From Tolypothrix sp. NIES-4075 (GTDB lineage: Bacteria > Cyanobacteriota > Cyanobacteriia > Cyanobacteriales > Nostocaceae): a DNA stretch of 64,000 bases. Shown here in pieces: positions 22,974-32,263 of this stretch. The notes below the pieces were generated by a model. It was given only the letters and a program-made list of their open reading frames with translations. It had not been told where the DNA came from and made no database searches. Both the position numbers and the translations under genes were made by a program. The stretch spans positions 1,375,828 through 1,439,827 of the forward strand of contig NZ_BDUC01000001.1 in the NCBI RefSeq assembly GCF_002218085.1, given 5' to 3'. The first letter of the stretch is position 1. Each line of letters starts with the position of its first letter.

Positions 22974-23918
22974 CTAACTTTTGAATGAGTGACTTTTTTT
23001 ACTCTTGTCCGCTTCTTTCTGCGCTGCCTCACTATATTCTCGATACAATTTAGTCCGAATTTGAGCTTCTTTGTATCGACTATGATTGGATGGGACTTTA
23101 CTCATTAAATCAGAGGCTCTTTGCCACCTAGCAGCTAGATCCAACCATTGAATTGATGTTTGAGCATTTCTCCCCATTGTGGAAGCTTGATTGGCAATTC
23201 TCACGGCTGCTGCAAACAAATCTTCATCTTGGGTAGAATCACTTGGTATAGCTGCCAAAGGTGGTATTTCTGGTTCAGAGTTAGTCAAAGCTGGCTCGTT
23301 CGATTTTACCGTCGGTGATAAAGATTTAAGCACTTGTTGTGGCGTTAAATTTGATCTACCACCTGACCAGACATAAGCACTCCAACCAAGGACAAATAAA
23401 AATAAGCATAAAGCCACTGTATCGAGCATCCGCCCACTGGGGGATTTTTTGCGCTTATTTTTGTTAATAACTACTAAAGCACTAGAATATTGCGACTTGG
23501 GTAAATTTGGCTTTGCTTGTTCGATTTTACGTTCTTGGAAATCTTGAATTACTTGCTGTAAAATACCTGGTTGAGCTAAATTAATTTCCTCTGACCAAAG
23601 TAAATTATTTTCCGGAGCGCGGCTAATTTCCTCTAACCATAACAATTGCTGTTCTTGAACAATTCGACTGTTGATGTTAACTCTACGAATGTTACGCGGT
23701 GCGATTGATTCGAGAATTTGCTGGATTTGCTTGACTAGAGTTGATTGTTCAAGTTTATCGACTGTACGAGCCTCACAAAGAAGTTGTAAGACTCCATCAG
23801 CAAAGATAGCTCTGGTTCTGACACCAGAATTGGCTAATTTTTGGTTTAATACTTGAATAATCGCAGCAACGCTACCCAGGTGAGCTTGCCAAGCGATATC
23901 ATTTATCCGGTCTGTCAT
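22974..23918 (-). CDS. Single-pass membrane protein of unknown function
   Basis: 314 residues. The N-terminal ~110 residues look like a small alpha/beta domain that is found in cyanobacterial proteins acting on repeats (LGSVAAIIQVLNQKLANSGV, LLCEARTVDKLEQSTLVKQI), but I cannot name it. One transmembrane helix is clear at about residues 168-185 (VALCLFLFVLGWSAYVW), preceded by KNKRKK, suggesting a cytoplasmic N terminus. The C-terminal part after a Pro/Ser linker is helical and charged (RWQRASDLMSKV, YREYSEAAQKEADKSKK), TPR- or coiled-coil-like. No catalytic motif. Confidence 0.7.
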   Translation of the reverse strand: MTDRINDIAWQAHLGSVAAIIQVLNQKLANSGVRTRAIFADGVLQLLCEARTVDKLEQSTLVKQIQQILESIAPRNIRRVNINSRIVQEQQLLWLEEISRAPENNLLWSEEINLAQPGILQQVIQDFQERKIEQAKPNLPKSQYSSALVVINKNKRKKSPSGRMLDTVALCLFLFVLGWSAYVWSGGRSNLTPQQVLKSLSPTVKSNEPALTNSEPEIPPLAAIPSDSTQDEDLFAAAVRIANQASTMGRNAQTSIQWLDLAARWQRASDLMSKVPSNHSRYKEAQIRTKLYREYSEAAQKEADKSKKSHSFKS

Positions 23919-24288
23919 TTGAAGTTTAACGATAGCTTTTTTACCCTGAATTTTTAATAAAGTAATAAATTTATGATATTGAGGCTGATGTTTTATACAC
24001 CCATCGCCATTTTACCGATTGTATGTGTAAAAATATGACCTTGCCAAATGAAATTGTCAAAATTAAGACTCATATTCGATTCAAGTCAATGTAGTATATT
24101 GTAGGACAATTAGGAGCGCAAGCACTTACAGACTCTTGTCTTTAGTTTTGCAACGCCTGAAAAAAGAAGGAAAGTAAATTTTTGCTATAAGTTGTAGAAG
24201 AAGTGCATTCATCAAAGAGCGGGAATTGCAGCAATTAGTTTTGACAACTGCTGAATATCCGCGTTACAAAACTTAGACAAGTAAATCT
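23919..24288. other. Spacer between divergent genes
   Basis: 370 bp, AT-rich, between the membrane-protein gene and the hydrolase gene. It must hold both promoters, but no confident -35/-10 pair or operator is seen. Confidence 0.4.
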
Positions 24289-25935
24289 ATGCAATTTCAG
24301 CTATTGGTAAGAAATCGGCGTAAAATTGCCTTCGCACACAAATTATTGTGTAGTTTGTCTTTAGCTTTCGGTTTGGGTGTGGGGATGCCCTCTACTTTAG
24401 CCGCTCAAAGAGTTATTATCCGCTTAGGTCCATTTGAACAGTCAGTAGCGATCGCCGATTTAGAAAAATACGCCAAAACTGGTAAACTACCAGAGAAGCT
24501 GGAAATTTTGTCTTCTGTACTTTCCCCCGAAGTGCAAAAATTGCTGACAAGGCGTTTGCAAGTAGATCCGGCTGTAGCAGACAAATTCATCGCTGATTTA
24601 GTGCGAACACCAGAAGGCAAACAATTAATTGCATCCTTGGGTGTAGCAATACCGGGTAGTACAGTCGAAAGCTTGCAAGGAACACTTAATATAGCGCTGC
24701 GACAATTCAACGGTTTAAGCGCACTTGGTTTTTTACGCGCTTATCCACAATCGGACGTTACCGTAGATGCAACTAGTGCGATCGGTCTAGCAGTTGAATT
24801 TAGCGCCAATCGTTTGCAAAGTCAAGCTTTAGGAGTTTTGCTAGAACGAGAATTAGCTGTAAACAATAATATACCGTTTCGGGCAACTTTCGATCCGGCA
24901 GCAAGAGGCAAAGAAACAGTTCAACTACAAACACTAACTTTTACCGACAGACAACGAAATAGAATTATTCCTGTAGATATATATTCAAGTCGGGTGGAAG
25001 CGCAAGCGCCGTTAGTAGTAATTTCCCACGGTTTTGGCGCAAATCGCAAATTTTCGGAATATTTAGCGCGTCATTTAGCATCTCACGGTGTCACGGTTGC
25101 GGCAATTGAACATCCTGGTAGTAACCTGACGTCAGTTAATAGCGCTTCCGCATCTGGTAATTTAGCTTCTTTGATGCCAGCATCAGAATTTCTTGACCGT
25201 CCCAAAGATGTTACATTTTTATTGAATGAACTGGCAAAACTAAATACTCAACCAGGACAACTTCAAGGAAAGCTCAATACCGAGAAAGTGACTGTGATAG
25301 GTCATTCTTTGGGAGGTTATACAGCTTTGGCTTTGGTGGGGGGAGAATTAGACTTAAAGGATTTACGGCAATATTGTCAAAATTCTCTCACATTTGGGGA
25401 ATCTCCGGGAGATTGGTTGCAATGTACGGCGGCACCTTTAGGAGATAAGAAAATACAATTAAAAGATGAACGAGTAAAAAGTGCGATCGCACTCAATCCT
25501 CTAGTCGGTAAACTATTTGGCAAAAACGGTTTAAGTAAAATTACCAACCCAGTTTTAATCTTAAGCGGCACTGAAGACTCCCTCACCCCAGCCCTGAACC
25601 ATCAAATACAACCTTTTACTCAACTGCGAGGAACCAAATATCTGCTAACTGCTATTGGTGGTACTCACTTGAGTATTAGCGATCCAGCGTATGTAGGAAG
25701 TGCAGCCACCAGCATCGTCAAAGAACGACGTGGTGTAGAAACCGAACCTTTGCGTCAACTAATTCGTGGTGTCAGTTTAGCTTTTACCCTTCAACTTACA
25801 CCAGAAGCGAGAATTTATCAACCTTTTCTCACATCAGCTTACGCCCAATCTTTTTCTACACCTCAACTGCCGTTACGTCTAGTTTCCGAGTTACCAGCAA
25901 ATATTAAACCGTGGCTGGAGTTTGTAGTTAAATAA
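24289..25935 (+). CDS. Exported alpha/beta hydrolase with DUF1400 domain
   Basis: 548 residues with an N-terminal signal peptide (KLLCSLSLAFGLGVGMPSTLAA). Residues ~40-165 match the cyanobacterial DUF1400 domain that precedes a hydrolase (VIIRLGPFEQSVAIADLEKYAKTG-like start). The hydrolase follows: oxyanion strand LVVISHGFGANRKFSEYLA, nucleophile elbow VIGHSLGGYTALAL, acid in ILSGTEDSLTPA, histidine in IGGTHLSISD. It resembles the platelet-activating-factor acetylhydrolase/lipase group, so a periplasmic lipase or esterase role is inferred. Directly after the stop codon lies a heptamer array. Confidence 0.85.
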   Translation: MQFQLLVRNRRKIAFAHKLLCSLSLAFGLGVGMPSTLAAQRVIIRLGPFEQSVAIADLEKYAKTGKLPEKLEILSSVLSPEVQKLLTRRLQVDPAVADKFIADLVRTPEGKQLIASLGVAIPGSTVESLQGTLNIALRQFNGLSALGFLRAYPQSDVTVDATSAIGLAVEFSANRLQSQALGVLLERELAVNNNIPFRATFDPAARGKETVQLQTLTFTDRQRNRIIPVDIYSSRVEAQAPLVVISHGFGANRKFSEYLARHLASHGVTVAAIEHPGSNLTSVNSASASGNLASLMPASEFLDRPKDVTFLLNELAKLNTQPGQLQGKLNTEKVTVIGHSLGGYTALALVGGELDLKDLRQYCQNSLTFGESPGDWLQCTAAPLGDKKIQLKDERVKSAIALNPLVGKLFGKNGLSKITNPVLILSGTEDSLTPALNHQIQPFTQLRGTKYLLTAIGGTHLSISDPAYVGSAATSIVKERRGVETEPLRQLIRGVSLAFTLQLTPEARIYQPFLTSAYAQSFSTPQLPLRLVSELPANIKPWLEFVVK

Positions 25936-25936
25936 T

Positions 25937-26113
25937 TGGGAATTGGGAATTGGGAATTGGGAATTGGGAATTGGGAATTGGGAATTGGTAATTGGGCATG
26001 GGGCATTGGTAATTATTTTTATTCCCCATTACCCATTCCCCATTACCCATTCCCCATTACCCATTCCCCCATTACCCATTACCCATTACCTATTACCCAT
26101 TCCCCATTCCCTA
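25937..26113. repeat. Complementary heptamer arrays (GGGAATT then CCCATTA/CCCATTC)
   Basis: About eight GGGAATT units begin one base after the hydrolase stop; after a ~35-bp spacer (GGGCATGGGGCATTGGTAAT) come about eleven CCCATTA/CCCATTC units. The halves can pair into a long imperfect hairpin, so the array could work as a transcription end or mRNA 3' protector. Confidence 0.88.
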
Positions 26114-26306
26114 AAAAAATACTTGCCAGCGCGACACTCAAGTGCTTTAATAGCCATTGCCTTGCGTTATCGTGTCTTGCCATTTACTGTTGCTTGTGAT
26201 AATAAGATTACACACATTCAACACATTAGACTTAAAGGTAGGACAAGCTAGTGCCGTGTCCTTTAGATTAAATTTGAATTCTGCCAAAAGCTGAATAGGA
26301 GCATAT

Positions 26307-27149
26307 ATGGAGCCGATTGTTGCTATAGTCTTAGTGCTTATAGGCTATGCGTTAGGGTCTGCCAAACTGATTAATGAAGGCAATGAAGCCTTAGTTGAAC
26401 GTTTAGGGCGGTATCATCGCAAACTTAAGCCAGGTTTAAACTTTATTGTTCCCTTGGTCGATAGTATTGTGATGGAAGATACTACACGAGAGCAGATTTT
26501 AGACATTAAGCCTCAAAAAGTGATCACCAAAGATAACGTTTACCTAGAAGTTGATGGCGTTGTCAACTGGAAGATCATGAGTATGGAGAAAAGCTTTTAC
26601 AAAATTGATGATATCCAAATATCGCTAGCAAACCTGGTGATGGTTGAACTCCGTGCCAACATTGCCGATAGAACTTTATCGGAAACCATTTCTTCTAGAA
26701 ATCAGATGAACCAATCGCTGTTGCAGGTTTTGAACCAGGTAAGCTCAGAATGGGGAGTTGAGATTCTTCGGGTAGATATTCAGAGCATTACACCCCCTGA
26801 AAGCGTGCAGAAGTCGATGGCAGAACAGCAAGCTGCTCAAATCAGAAAACAAGCAGCTATTACCGCAGCGGAAGGAGAGCGGGAAGCTTCAATTAAGAGA
26901 GCAGAAGCAACTAAGGAGTCAATTCGGATACTTTCTGACGCGATAACTTCCAAGCCAGAAACTAAAGAAATCCTTAAGTATCTGGTGGCTCAAGAACACG
27001 TGGAAGCTAGCCACAGACTCGGTGCCAGTACCAATGCAAAAATTGTCTTTCTCAATCAGGGGCTATCAGAGGGAGCATTTGACCAGATGGTTGGTGACAC
27101 TGTAGCTAGTGAAGGTAATGGCAATACCTCTGAGAATGGTTCTGTCTAA
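26307..27149 (+). CDS. SPFH/band 7 protein (stomatin/paraslipin-like)
   Basis: Membrane-anchored scaffold protein. N-terminal hydrophobic hairpin (VAIVLVLIGYALGSAKLI), then the SPFH core: NEGNEALVERLGRYHRKLKPGLNFIVP, DIKPQKVITKDNVYLEVDGVV, ADRTLSETISSRNQMNQSLL and WGVEILRVDIQSITPP, and the coiled-coil AEQQAAQIRKQAAITAAEGEREA typical of stomatin and slipin proteins. 280 residues, a short paraslipin. These oligomers organise membrane domains and modulate proteases; no NfeD-type partner lies next to it. Confidence 0.88.
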   Translation: MEPIVAIVLVLIGYALGSAKLINEGNEALVERLGRYHRKLKPGLNFIVPLVDSIVMEDTTREQILDIKPQKVITKDNVYLEVDGVVNWKIMSMEKSFYKIDDIQISLANLVMVELRANIADRTLSETISSRNQMNQSLLQVLNQVSSEWGVEILRVDIQSITPPESVQKSMAEQQAAQIRKQAAITAAEGEREASIKRAEATKESIRILSDAITSKPETKEILKYLVAQEHVEASHRLGASTNAKIVFLNQGLSEGAFDQMVGDTVASEGNGNTSENGSV

Positions 27150-27179
27150 TTTCAAGTCAAAAGTCTCTCTGAGATTGAT

Positions 27180-28037
27180 TTAATCACGATGTGGAGAGTG
27201 TCGCACAAGTGCATCAGCAACTAGCGATACATCGCGCATTTCTTTGACATCGTGAACTCTGAGGATATCTGCTCCATTAAAGATAGCAGCAGAACAAGCC
27301 GCTGCGGTTCCCCAAACTCGTGCTTTTGCGTCTGGTTGATTTAAAATGCGACCAATGAAACTTTTACGGGATGGTCCTACTAAAATAGGGCAGTTGAGTT
27401 TTGTGAGCGATCGCAAGCGGTAAAATATTTCTAAGTTTTGCTCGTAGTTCTTGGCAAAGCCAATACCAGGATCGATAATTATTTTCTCAGATTCAATACC
27501 CGCAGCTGTTGCCGCTGCAATTTGCCTTTCTAAAAAAGCATAAATCTCCCCCATCAAATCTTGATAATCTGTGAGTTGATTCATCGTCTCTGGGTTTCCC
27601 CGGATATGCATTAATATAATTGGCACGTTTAATTGAGCAACTGTTGGCAACATTTCTAAGTCAAACGTGCCCCCAGAGATATCATTGACTATATCCGCCC
27701 CAGCTTCTATAGATGCTTTTGCTACAACTGCCCTTGTTGTATCTACAGAAATTGGCACGTCCATTTCTTTTCTGAGTACTTGCAACACCGACAGCACCCG
27801 CTCAAGTTCTTCAGCCACAGAGATTTGCACCGCTCCGGGTCGAGTCGATTGACCACCGATATCAATAATGTCAGCACCAGCAGCTACCAGTGCTTTTACT
27901 TGTATTAAAGCCGCAGCAACGCTGTTAAAATCGCCACCATCACTAAAGCTATCAGGCGTCACATTTAAAACGCCCATAAGATAAGTCCGCTGTCCCCAAT
28001 CGAAACAGCGTCCCCGAATTATCAAATTGCTTGGCAT
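27180..28037 (-). CDS. folP: Dihydropteroate synthase
   Basis: Joins p-aminobenzoate to dihydropterin pyrophosphate in folate synthesis. Diagnostic motifs are MGVLNVTPDSFSDGG, DIIDIGGQSTRPGA, VNDISGG, GIGFAKNYEQN and VGPSRKSFIG, with RVHDV near the C terminus. I use the ATG at 28037 instead of a GTG two codons earlier; neither has a clear ribosome site. About 286 residues, normal. Its upstream side carries a MITE-like element and then tpiA in the same direction; a common transcript would have to cross that element. Confidence 0.92.
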   Translation of the reverse strand: MPSNLIIRGRCFDWGQRTYLMGVLNVTPDSFSDGGDFNSVAAALIQVKALVAAGADIIDIGGQSTRPGAVQISVAEELERVLSVLQVLRKEMDVPISVDTTRAVVAKASIEAGADIVNDISGGTFDLEMLPTVAQLNVPIILMHIRGNPETMNQLTDYQDLMGEIYAFLERQIAAATAAGIESEKIIIDPGIGFAKNYEQNLEIFYRLRSLTKLNCPILVGPSRKSFIGRILNQPDAKARVWGTAAACSAAIFNGADILRVHDVKEMRDVSLVADALVRHSPHRD

Positions 28038-28084
28038 AAACACGTAGTAAGCACTTTAGTGCTTTATTTAAGCACTAAAGTGCT

Positions 28085-28224
28085 TATAGCGTTTCCCAAG
28101 CAACTGAGGTACAGCGATGACCTCACCCCGATAAAGCTGTGCTTTATCTCCCCTCTCCGAACTTGCGGAGAGGGGTTGGGGGTGAGGTTTTGAGATGTAC
28201 TTCACTAGACTGGGAAACGCTATA
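28085..28224. mobile_element. MITE-like element 1
   Basis: 140 bp with perfect 14-bp terminal inverted repeats TATAGCGTTTCCCA/TGGGAAACGCTATA, and an internal palindrome CCTCACCCC...GGGGTGAGG around CCCCTCTCCGAACTTGCGGA. It has no reading frame of note and lies between folP and tpiA. A separate palindrome of AAGCACTTTAGTGCTT type stands at 28050-28084 directly left of it. It shares both ends and core with the element at 42468-42597. Confidence 0.75.
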
Positions 28225-28314
28225 CTACATTCATCAAAGTTGGACGGTTGAGGCAGCAGCCCCAAGATTTGCATTCCCATGCAGTGCGTGGGAACCAGAA
28301 GATACAACATGGGA

Positions 28315-29040
28315 TTACTTATAGTTAACAATTCGGGCAAAACCCGCAGCTTCTAAACTCGCTCCTCCCACTAAAGCACCATCAATTTCTGGTTGAGCCA
28401 TAATTTCATCAATATTATTTGGCTTGACTGAACCGCCATATTGAATTGGAACATTGGGATTTGTCAACTGACTGCGAATTAAACCAATTACGCGATTGGC
28501 TTCTTTTGTTTCGCAAGTGTCACCAGTGCCGATCGCCCAAATCGGTTCGTAAGCAATCACCAAATTAGTTTGGTCAACATCCACCAAGTCTTTTTCTAAC
28601 TGAGTGCTAATCAGAAATTCGGTTTCTCCTGCATCTCGTTGTTCCTTAGTTTCACCTACACACAAAATTGGCGTAAGACCATACTTTTGAGCCGCTTTGA
28701 GACGCAAGTTGACGGTAGTATCCGTTTCCCCAAAGTATTGTCGGCGTTCGCTATGACCGACAATTACATAACGCACACCAATTTCTGTGAGCATGGGAGC
28801 GGAAATTTCACCGGTGTATGCTCCGCTTTCTTCCCAGTGGACATTTTGCGCTCCTAGCTGTACAAGACTTCCATGCAGATTCATGGACAAAGCGCTTAAG
28901 TCAGTGAAGGGTACACATAAAACCACTTCTCGCTCTTGGGGGGTTTCTTGTAAGGTGGGCAGAAATCCTTGTAAAAACTCTTGGGATTCTGCCTGAGTTT
29001 TGAACATTTTCCAGTTGCCGGCAATAACTATTTTTCGCAC
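28315..29040 (-). CDS. tpiA: Triose-phosphate isomerase
   Basis: Interconverts dihydroxyacetone phosphate and glyceraldehyde 3-phosphate in glycolysis and the Calvin cycle. Catalytic residues are visible: Lys in VIAGNWKMFKTQ, His in YVIVGHSERRQYF, Glu in VIAYEPIWAIGTG, and the phosphate loop IQYGGSVKPNNIDE and GALVGGASL. I place the start at the GTG at 29040 (VRKIVIAGNWK), giving the usual 241 residues; the longer frame to 29088 adds 16 residues with no family counterpart. Confidence 0.93.
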   Translation of the reverse strand: MRKIVIAGNWKMFKTQAESQEFLQGFLPTLQETPQEREVVLCVPFTDLSALSMNLHGSLVQLGAQNVHWEESGAYTGEISAPMLTEIGVRYVIVGHSERRQYFGETDTTVNLRLKAAQKYGLTPILCVGETKEQRDAGETEFLISTQLEKDLVDVDQTNLVIAYEPIWAIGTGDTCETKEANRVIGLIRSQLTNPNVPIQYGGSVKPNNIDEIMAQPEIDGALVGGASLEAAGFARIVNYK

Positions 29041-29381
29041 AGGTAATTTTGTCAAGAACAATAACGCTACTCTAGATGCATTTTTCAATGTACTACTTTA
29101 TGGCACAGGTGTTTAAATCGCATCTTTGCTGAGTTTGGATACGGGGTTGCATGTTATACAAGTTATACTATTCCCTCTCCTTAGTAAGTACAGCTTTGCG
29201 TAAAGTCGTGGGGAATTGAGGTTTGAAATTTAAACGCAGAGGGACGCAGAGGTAAGCGCAGAGGCACGCGGAGAATTCGCGCTCGTATTAAATTTGGCAA
29301 TACTCGATGTGATCGCATTGTCACCCGATACAATGCGATCGCCTGTCCCGAATGCATTTAAAAACGCTACGCTGAGGAAGT
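29041..29381. other. Spacer with common dispersed repeats
   Basis: 340 bp. 29232-29285 contains purine-rich repeat (CGCAGAGGGACGCAGAGGTA) of a type common in cyanobacterial genomes. 29310-29345 has two GCGATCGC/GCGATCGCATTG copies facing each other. No gene seen. Confidence 0.4.
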
Positions 29382-30107
29382 TTAAGGATACACTCCAGGT
29401 GGACTGAGTATTTGCCGTTGCGATGCACTCAGGTCTGGGTAATCGTCACAGTTATATAAATATTTTGCCCAAGCTGATGGATGGGGTGAATATTTGTAAA
29501 AAAGTGTCCGACGCTCGTTTTTTCCTTTCCAAGGAAGTGTACCGTGAGTTAAAGCTTCGGTAAATATAATGGCGCTTCCTGCTTTGACTGTAACCGCTTG
29601 TACGCAGGGATTAGGAATTTTTAAATCAAGCCATTCTTGGGGGAAGGGTAGATTACTTTTGTGGCTACCAGGAACGCATCCCATACCACCGTTTCCCGGA
29701 TGCACGTCATTTAGTTCGTAAGCAACGGCAGTTAAGCCATTGTACATCCTGCCATCTTTGAATTGGTAATATTGGCAAGGATCGTAGGGAGTTGCACCTC
29801 CATGCAAATGAGAGCCAATCGGACCGATACCTTGACGGATGATGTGAACGTAGTCATGATCTAGGCGAAATTTCTCTCCTAACAAGTTAGATAGGTAGGG
29901 AGTGATTCGCGGATGATCGAGCAAATTTCTCAAAGGTTTACCCCAAGATAGTAAACTATCAAAGCGCAGAAATTTTGCTTGCTTATCTTGAAGTGCAATT
30001 TGCCGATCTAGCAATGACTGAAGAGCGGCAATTTCCTCAGTATTGAGTACGTTCTCAATCACTAAGAAGCCTTGTAAGTCAAATAGATAGCGTTCAAATT
30101 CGGTCAT
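29382..30107 (-). CDS. Phytanoyl-CoA dioxygenase (PhyH) family oxygenase
   Basis: Putative Fe(II)/2-oxoglutarate-dependent oxygenase. I chose the ATG at 30107 (MTEFERYLFDLQGFLVIENV), where the PhyH domain begins; the frame to 30158 adds 17 poorly supported residues. Features: LNTEEIAALQSLLDRQ, HLHGGATPYDP (facial-triad histidine, though the usual HxD pattern is not obvious), GNGGMGCVPGSHKSNLP, FTEALTHGTLPWKG (distal His) and ERRTLFYKYSP (2-oxoglutarate arginine). The substrate is unknown. It is divergent from the GT39 gene across 90 bp. Confidence 0.82.
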   Translation of the reverse strand: MTEFERYLFDLQGFLVIENVLNTEEIAALQSLLDRQIALQDKQAKFLRFDSLLSWGKPLRNLLDHPRITPYLSNLLGEKFRLDHDYVHIIRQGIGPIGSHLHGGATPYDPCQYYQFKDGRMYNGLTAVAYELNDVHPGNGGMGCVPGSHKSNLPFPQEWLDLKIPNPCVQAVTVKAGSAIIFTEALTHGTLPWKGKNERRTLFYKYSPHPSAWAKYLYNCDDYPDLSASQRQILSPPGVYP

Positions 30108-30199
30108 GAAACTTATTGCTTGATTTAATTTTTCAACTTTTGATTTATCTGCTTTCAAGATTAAGATGCATGTTAATAAGAAGGATAAAATTTAAGTAA

Positions 30200-31837
30200 A
30201 TGCAAATAGCTCAGAAATGGCTGGCTGAAAAAACTAATCAGTTAGTGCTTTTTTTACTGGTTGGGGGACTGCTGTTTCGATCCTTCCTTGCTTTTTCGGT
30301 TTACCCTACCTTTGATGAAGCTTACTACTATCTTTACAGTCTGCATCTGGACTGGAGCTATTTCGATCATCCATTTCTGGTTGCGCTGACAACTGGTTTT
30401 GGTCCTTGGTTGACTGGTGGAGTTGTATCCCAATTTACAATTCGTATGGGAGCTATAATTTGCTACACAGGTAGTTTGCTGCTATTGTATCTGACTAGCA
30501 AGAGACTATTTTCTGCTCATGCTGCCAACTTGACTTTGGCGATCGCTACCATTTGTCCAATTTTTCAAGTTACTTTTGGCATCCTCAGTCTACCCGACAG
30601 TCCACTGATGTTTTTTTGGTCTGCCAGTTTATATTGTGCGGCTAATGAATTTTTTCGACAGCCTGGGAATCAAGAATCCTGCTCGTCTAATTTATACGTC
30701 CCCAGTTACCGTTTAGCAATTCTTGGTATTTTGGTAGGATTAGCCTGCGATAGCAAATATCACGGTTTTGTTTTGGGAGTGGGGCTAATTGGTTTTTGTT
30801 TAACGAGTCCACGTTATCGCTGTGTAGTGCGATCGCCTTGGGCATGGTTAGGGTTAAGCTTGTTTATCATCACCATCTCCCCAATTGTATTTTGGAATAT
30901 CCAGCATGATTGGGTGTCTTTTCGTTTTCAGTCAGAGCGAGCAGTGCCTAAAAGCGGCTACAATCTGCTGAGTGTAGTATCTGTCTTTTTTCTTGGCATA
31001 GCCTATTTATTTCCCACCATCGGATTTCCGCTTTGGTGGGTGAGTTTGCGACAAGCAGTGTCTCGAACAAATGAACTTTTTTATCAGAAAAGAAAAGATT
31101 TAGACGCTTCGGTGCTATTGATTTTATGGGTGTCCCTACCGATAATTTTCGGCTTTACTTTCATCGGAGGATATCGGCAAATTTTGCCGGCTTGGACGAT
31201 GCCAGGATTTTGGGGGACAACTTTATTATTAGGACAACAAGCAGTCATTTGGCAGGAGAAATCCAAACGTTCTGTGCGTCGATGGCTTTTAGGTTCGGGA
31301 ATTGCGGTTAGCAGCATGTTACTTATTGTTCTGCTGCAAATAACAACAGGAATAATGCAAAAGCCTAGTCAATACGCTTTAATGGGAGGATTCTTGCCTC
31401 CCAAAAACGACCCCTCTACAGAACTAATTGATATTGAGCAACTGCGACGCGGTTTTGCTGAATCTCCTGTTCTCAGTGCAGCGCTACACAACTCTAGCTT
31501 TATATTCACCAATCGCTACTATCTAGGTGGACCGATCGCGATGTCCCTTAAACCTCTAGCTGACACACCGATTACTTGCTTTGATATTGGTAAGGATCTG
31601 CGTGGATTTGCTTTTTGGTCAAAACCTGGGCAATGGTTAGGAAAAGACGCGCTGTACATCACTACTGCCCCCTTTAATCTCAGAAAAGATTTAATGGCTA
31701 ACTATCGAAGTTACTTTAGCAGCTTCAATGAGATTGAAACGATACCGATTCGACGAGGTGGGGTGGTTATCAACGTCGTTTATGTCTATCAAGCTAAGAC
31801 ACTTTTAAAGCCCTATCCCCGCTCTTACGGGATTTGA
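30200..31837 (+). CDS. GT39/ArnT-like membrane glycosyltransferase
   Basis: 545-residue polytopic membrane protein of the dolichyl-phosphate-mannose mannosyltransferase superfamily. The first loop has the acidic FDEAYYYLYSLHLDWSYFDH motif followed by PFLVALT, and the LPDSPLMFFWSASLY segment is typical. About ten to twelve hydrophobic segments follow, with a soluble C-terminal domain (from ~residue 400). Such enzymes transfer a sugar from a polyprenyl phosphate to a lipid or protein on the periplasmic side. Acceptor and donor are unknown. Confidence 0.85.
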   Translation: MQIAQKWLAEKTNQLVLFLLVGGLLFRSFLAFSVYPTFDEAYYYLYSLHLDWSYFDHPFLVALTTGFGPWLTGGVVSQFTIRMGAIICYTGSLLLLYLTSKRLFSAHAANLTLAIATICPIFQVTFGILSLPDSPLMFFWSASLYCAANEFFRQPGNQESCSSNLYVPSYRLAILGILVGLACDSKYHGFVLGVGLIGFCLTSPRYRCVVRSPWAWLGLSLFIITISPIVFWNIQHDWVSFRFQSERAVPKSGYNLLSVVSVFFLGIAYLFPTIGFPLWWVSLRQAVSRTNELFYQKRKDLDASVLLILWVSLPIIFGFTFIGGYRQILPAWTMPGFWGTTLLLGQQAVIWQEKSKRSVRRWLLGSGIAVSSMLLIVLLQITTGIMQKPSQYALMGGFLPPKNDPSTELIDIEQLRRGFAESPVLSAALHNSSFIFTNRYYLGGPIAMSLKPLADTPITCFDIGKDLRGFAFWSKPGQWLGKDALYITTAPFNLRKDLMANYRSYFSSFNEIETIPIRRGGVVINVVYVYQAKTLLKPYPRSYGI

Positions 31838-31902
31838 AAAGTTGTGTTGCAAAAACCTAATTTCATATTTTTTAGGAATGAGCGCAAAAATAGCGGATAG
31901 GT

Positions 31903-32247
31903 CTATTGACTTTCTGACAAACCAAACAAACTTTGATAGGTTTTGTAATCTTCAAAACCTCTTACGTACAAATCTACAGCATCAGTATGTAAGTCGAATT
32001 CGTTTTCTAGTGTGTTTGTCACATCAGTAATTTGTTTTACAACCCAGGTTACTGTTTCTCCGTGTTCGTTTGGGTAGGACGTATTTACGGTATTGTTTGC
32101 GTGGTTAACAGCTTTTTGTCTAGCTTCCTCCGGGGAAGATGCTTTAATTAAAGTAAAGCATTCCTGATAATAAAGGTTGGTATCAAGATTTCCTACTGAA
32201 CTTTTAGAAATAAAAACTGCGATATAAGCACGGCTACCATTTGACAT
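31903..32247 (-). CDS. DUF4288-like small protein
   Basis: 114 residues, soluble. The pattern YYQECFTLIKASSPEEARQK, a beta strand then S-x-E-E-A-R/K helix, followed by WVVKQITDV, resembles DUF4288 domains. A strong ribosome site (GAGGAGG) precedes the ATG and sits inside the 16-bp gap to the upstream gene, so the two are translated as a pair. If the upstream product is a toxin, this would be the natural immunity candidate; that is inference. Confidence 0.6.
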   Translation of the reverse strand: MSNGSRAYIAVFISKSSVGNLDTNLYYQECFTLIKASSPEEARQKAVNHANNTVNTSYPNEHGETVTWVVKQITDVTNTLENEFDLHTDAVDLYVRGFEDYKTYQSLFGLSESQ

Positions 32248-32263
32248 CTAATAACCTCCTCAG

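Noticed and set aside
31842..32030. 62-codon plus-strand frame after the GT39 gene
   Set aside because: Overlaps the DUF4288-like gene in antisense and shows no support.
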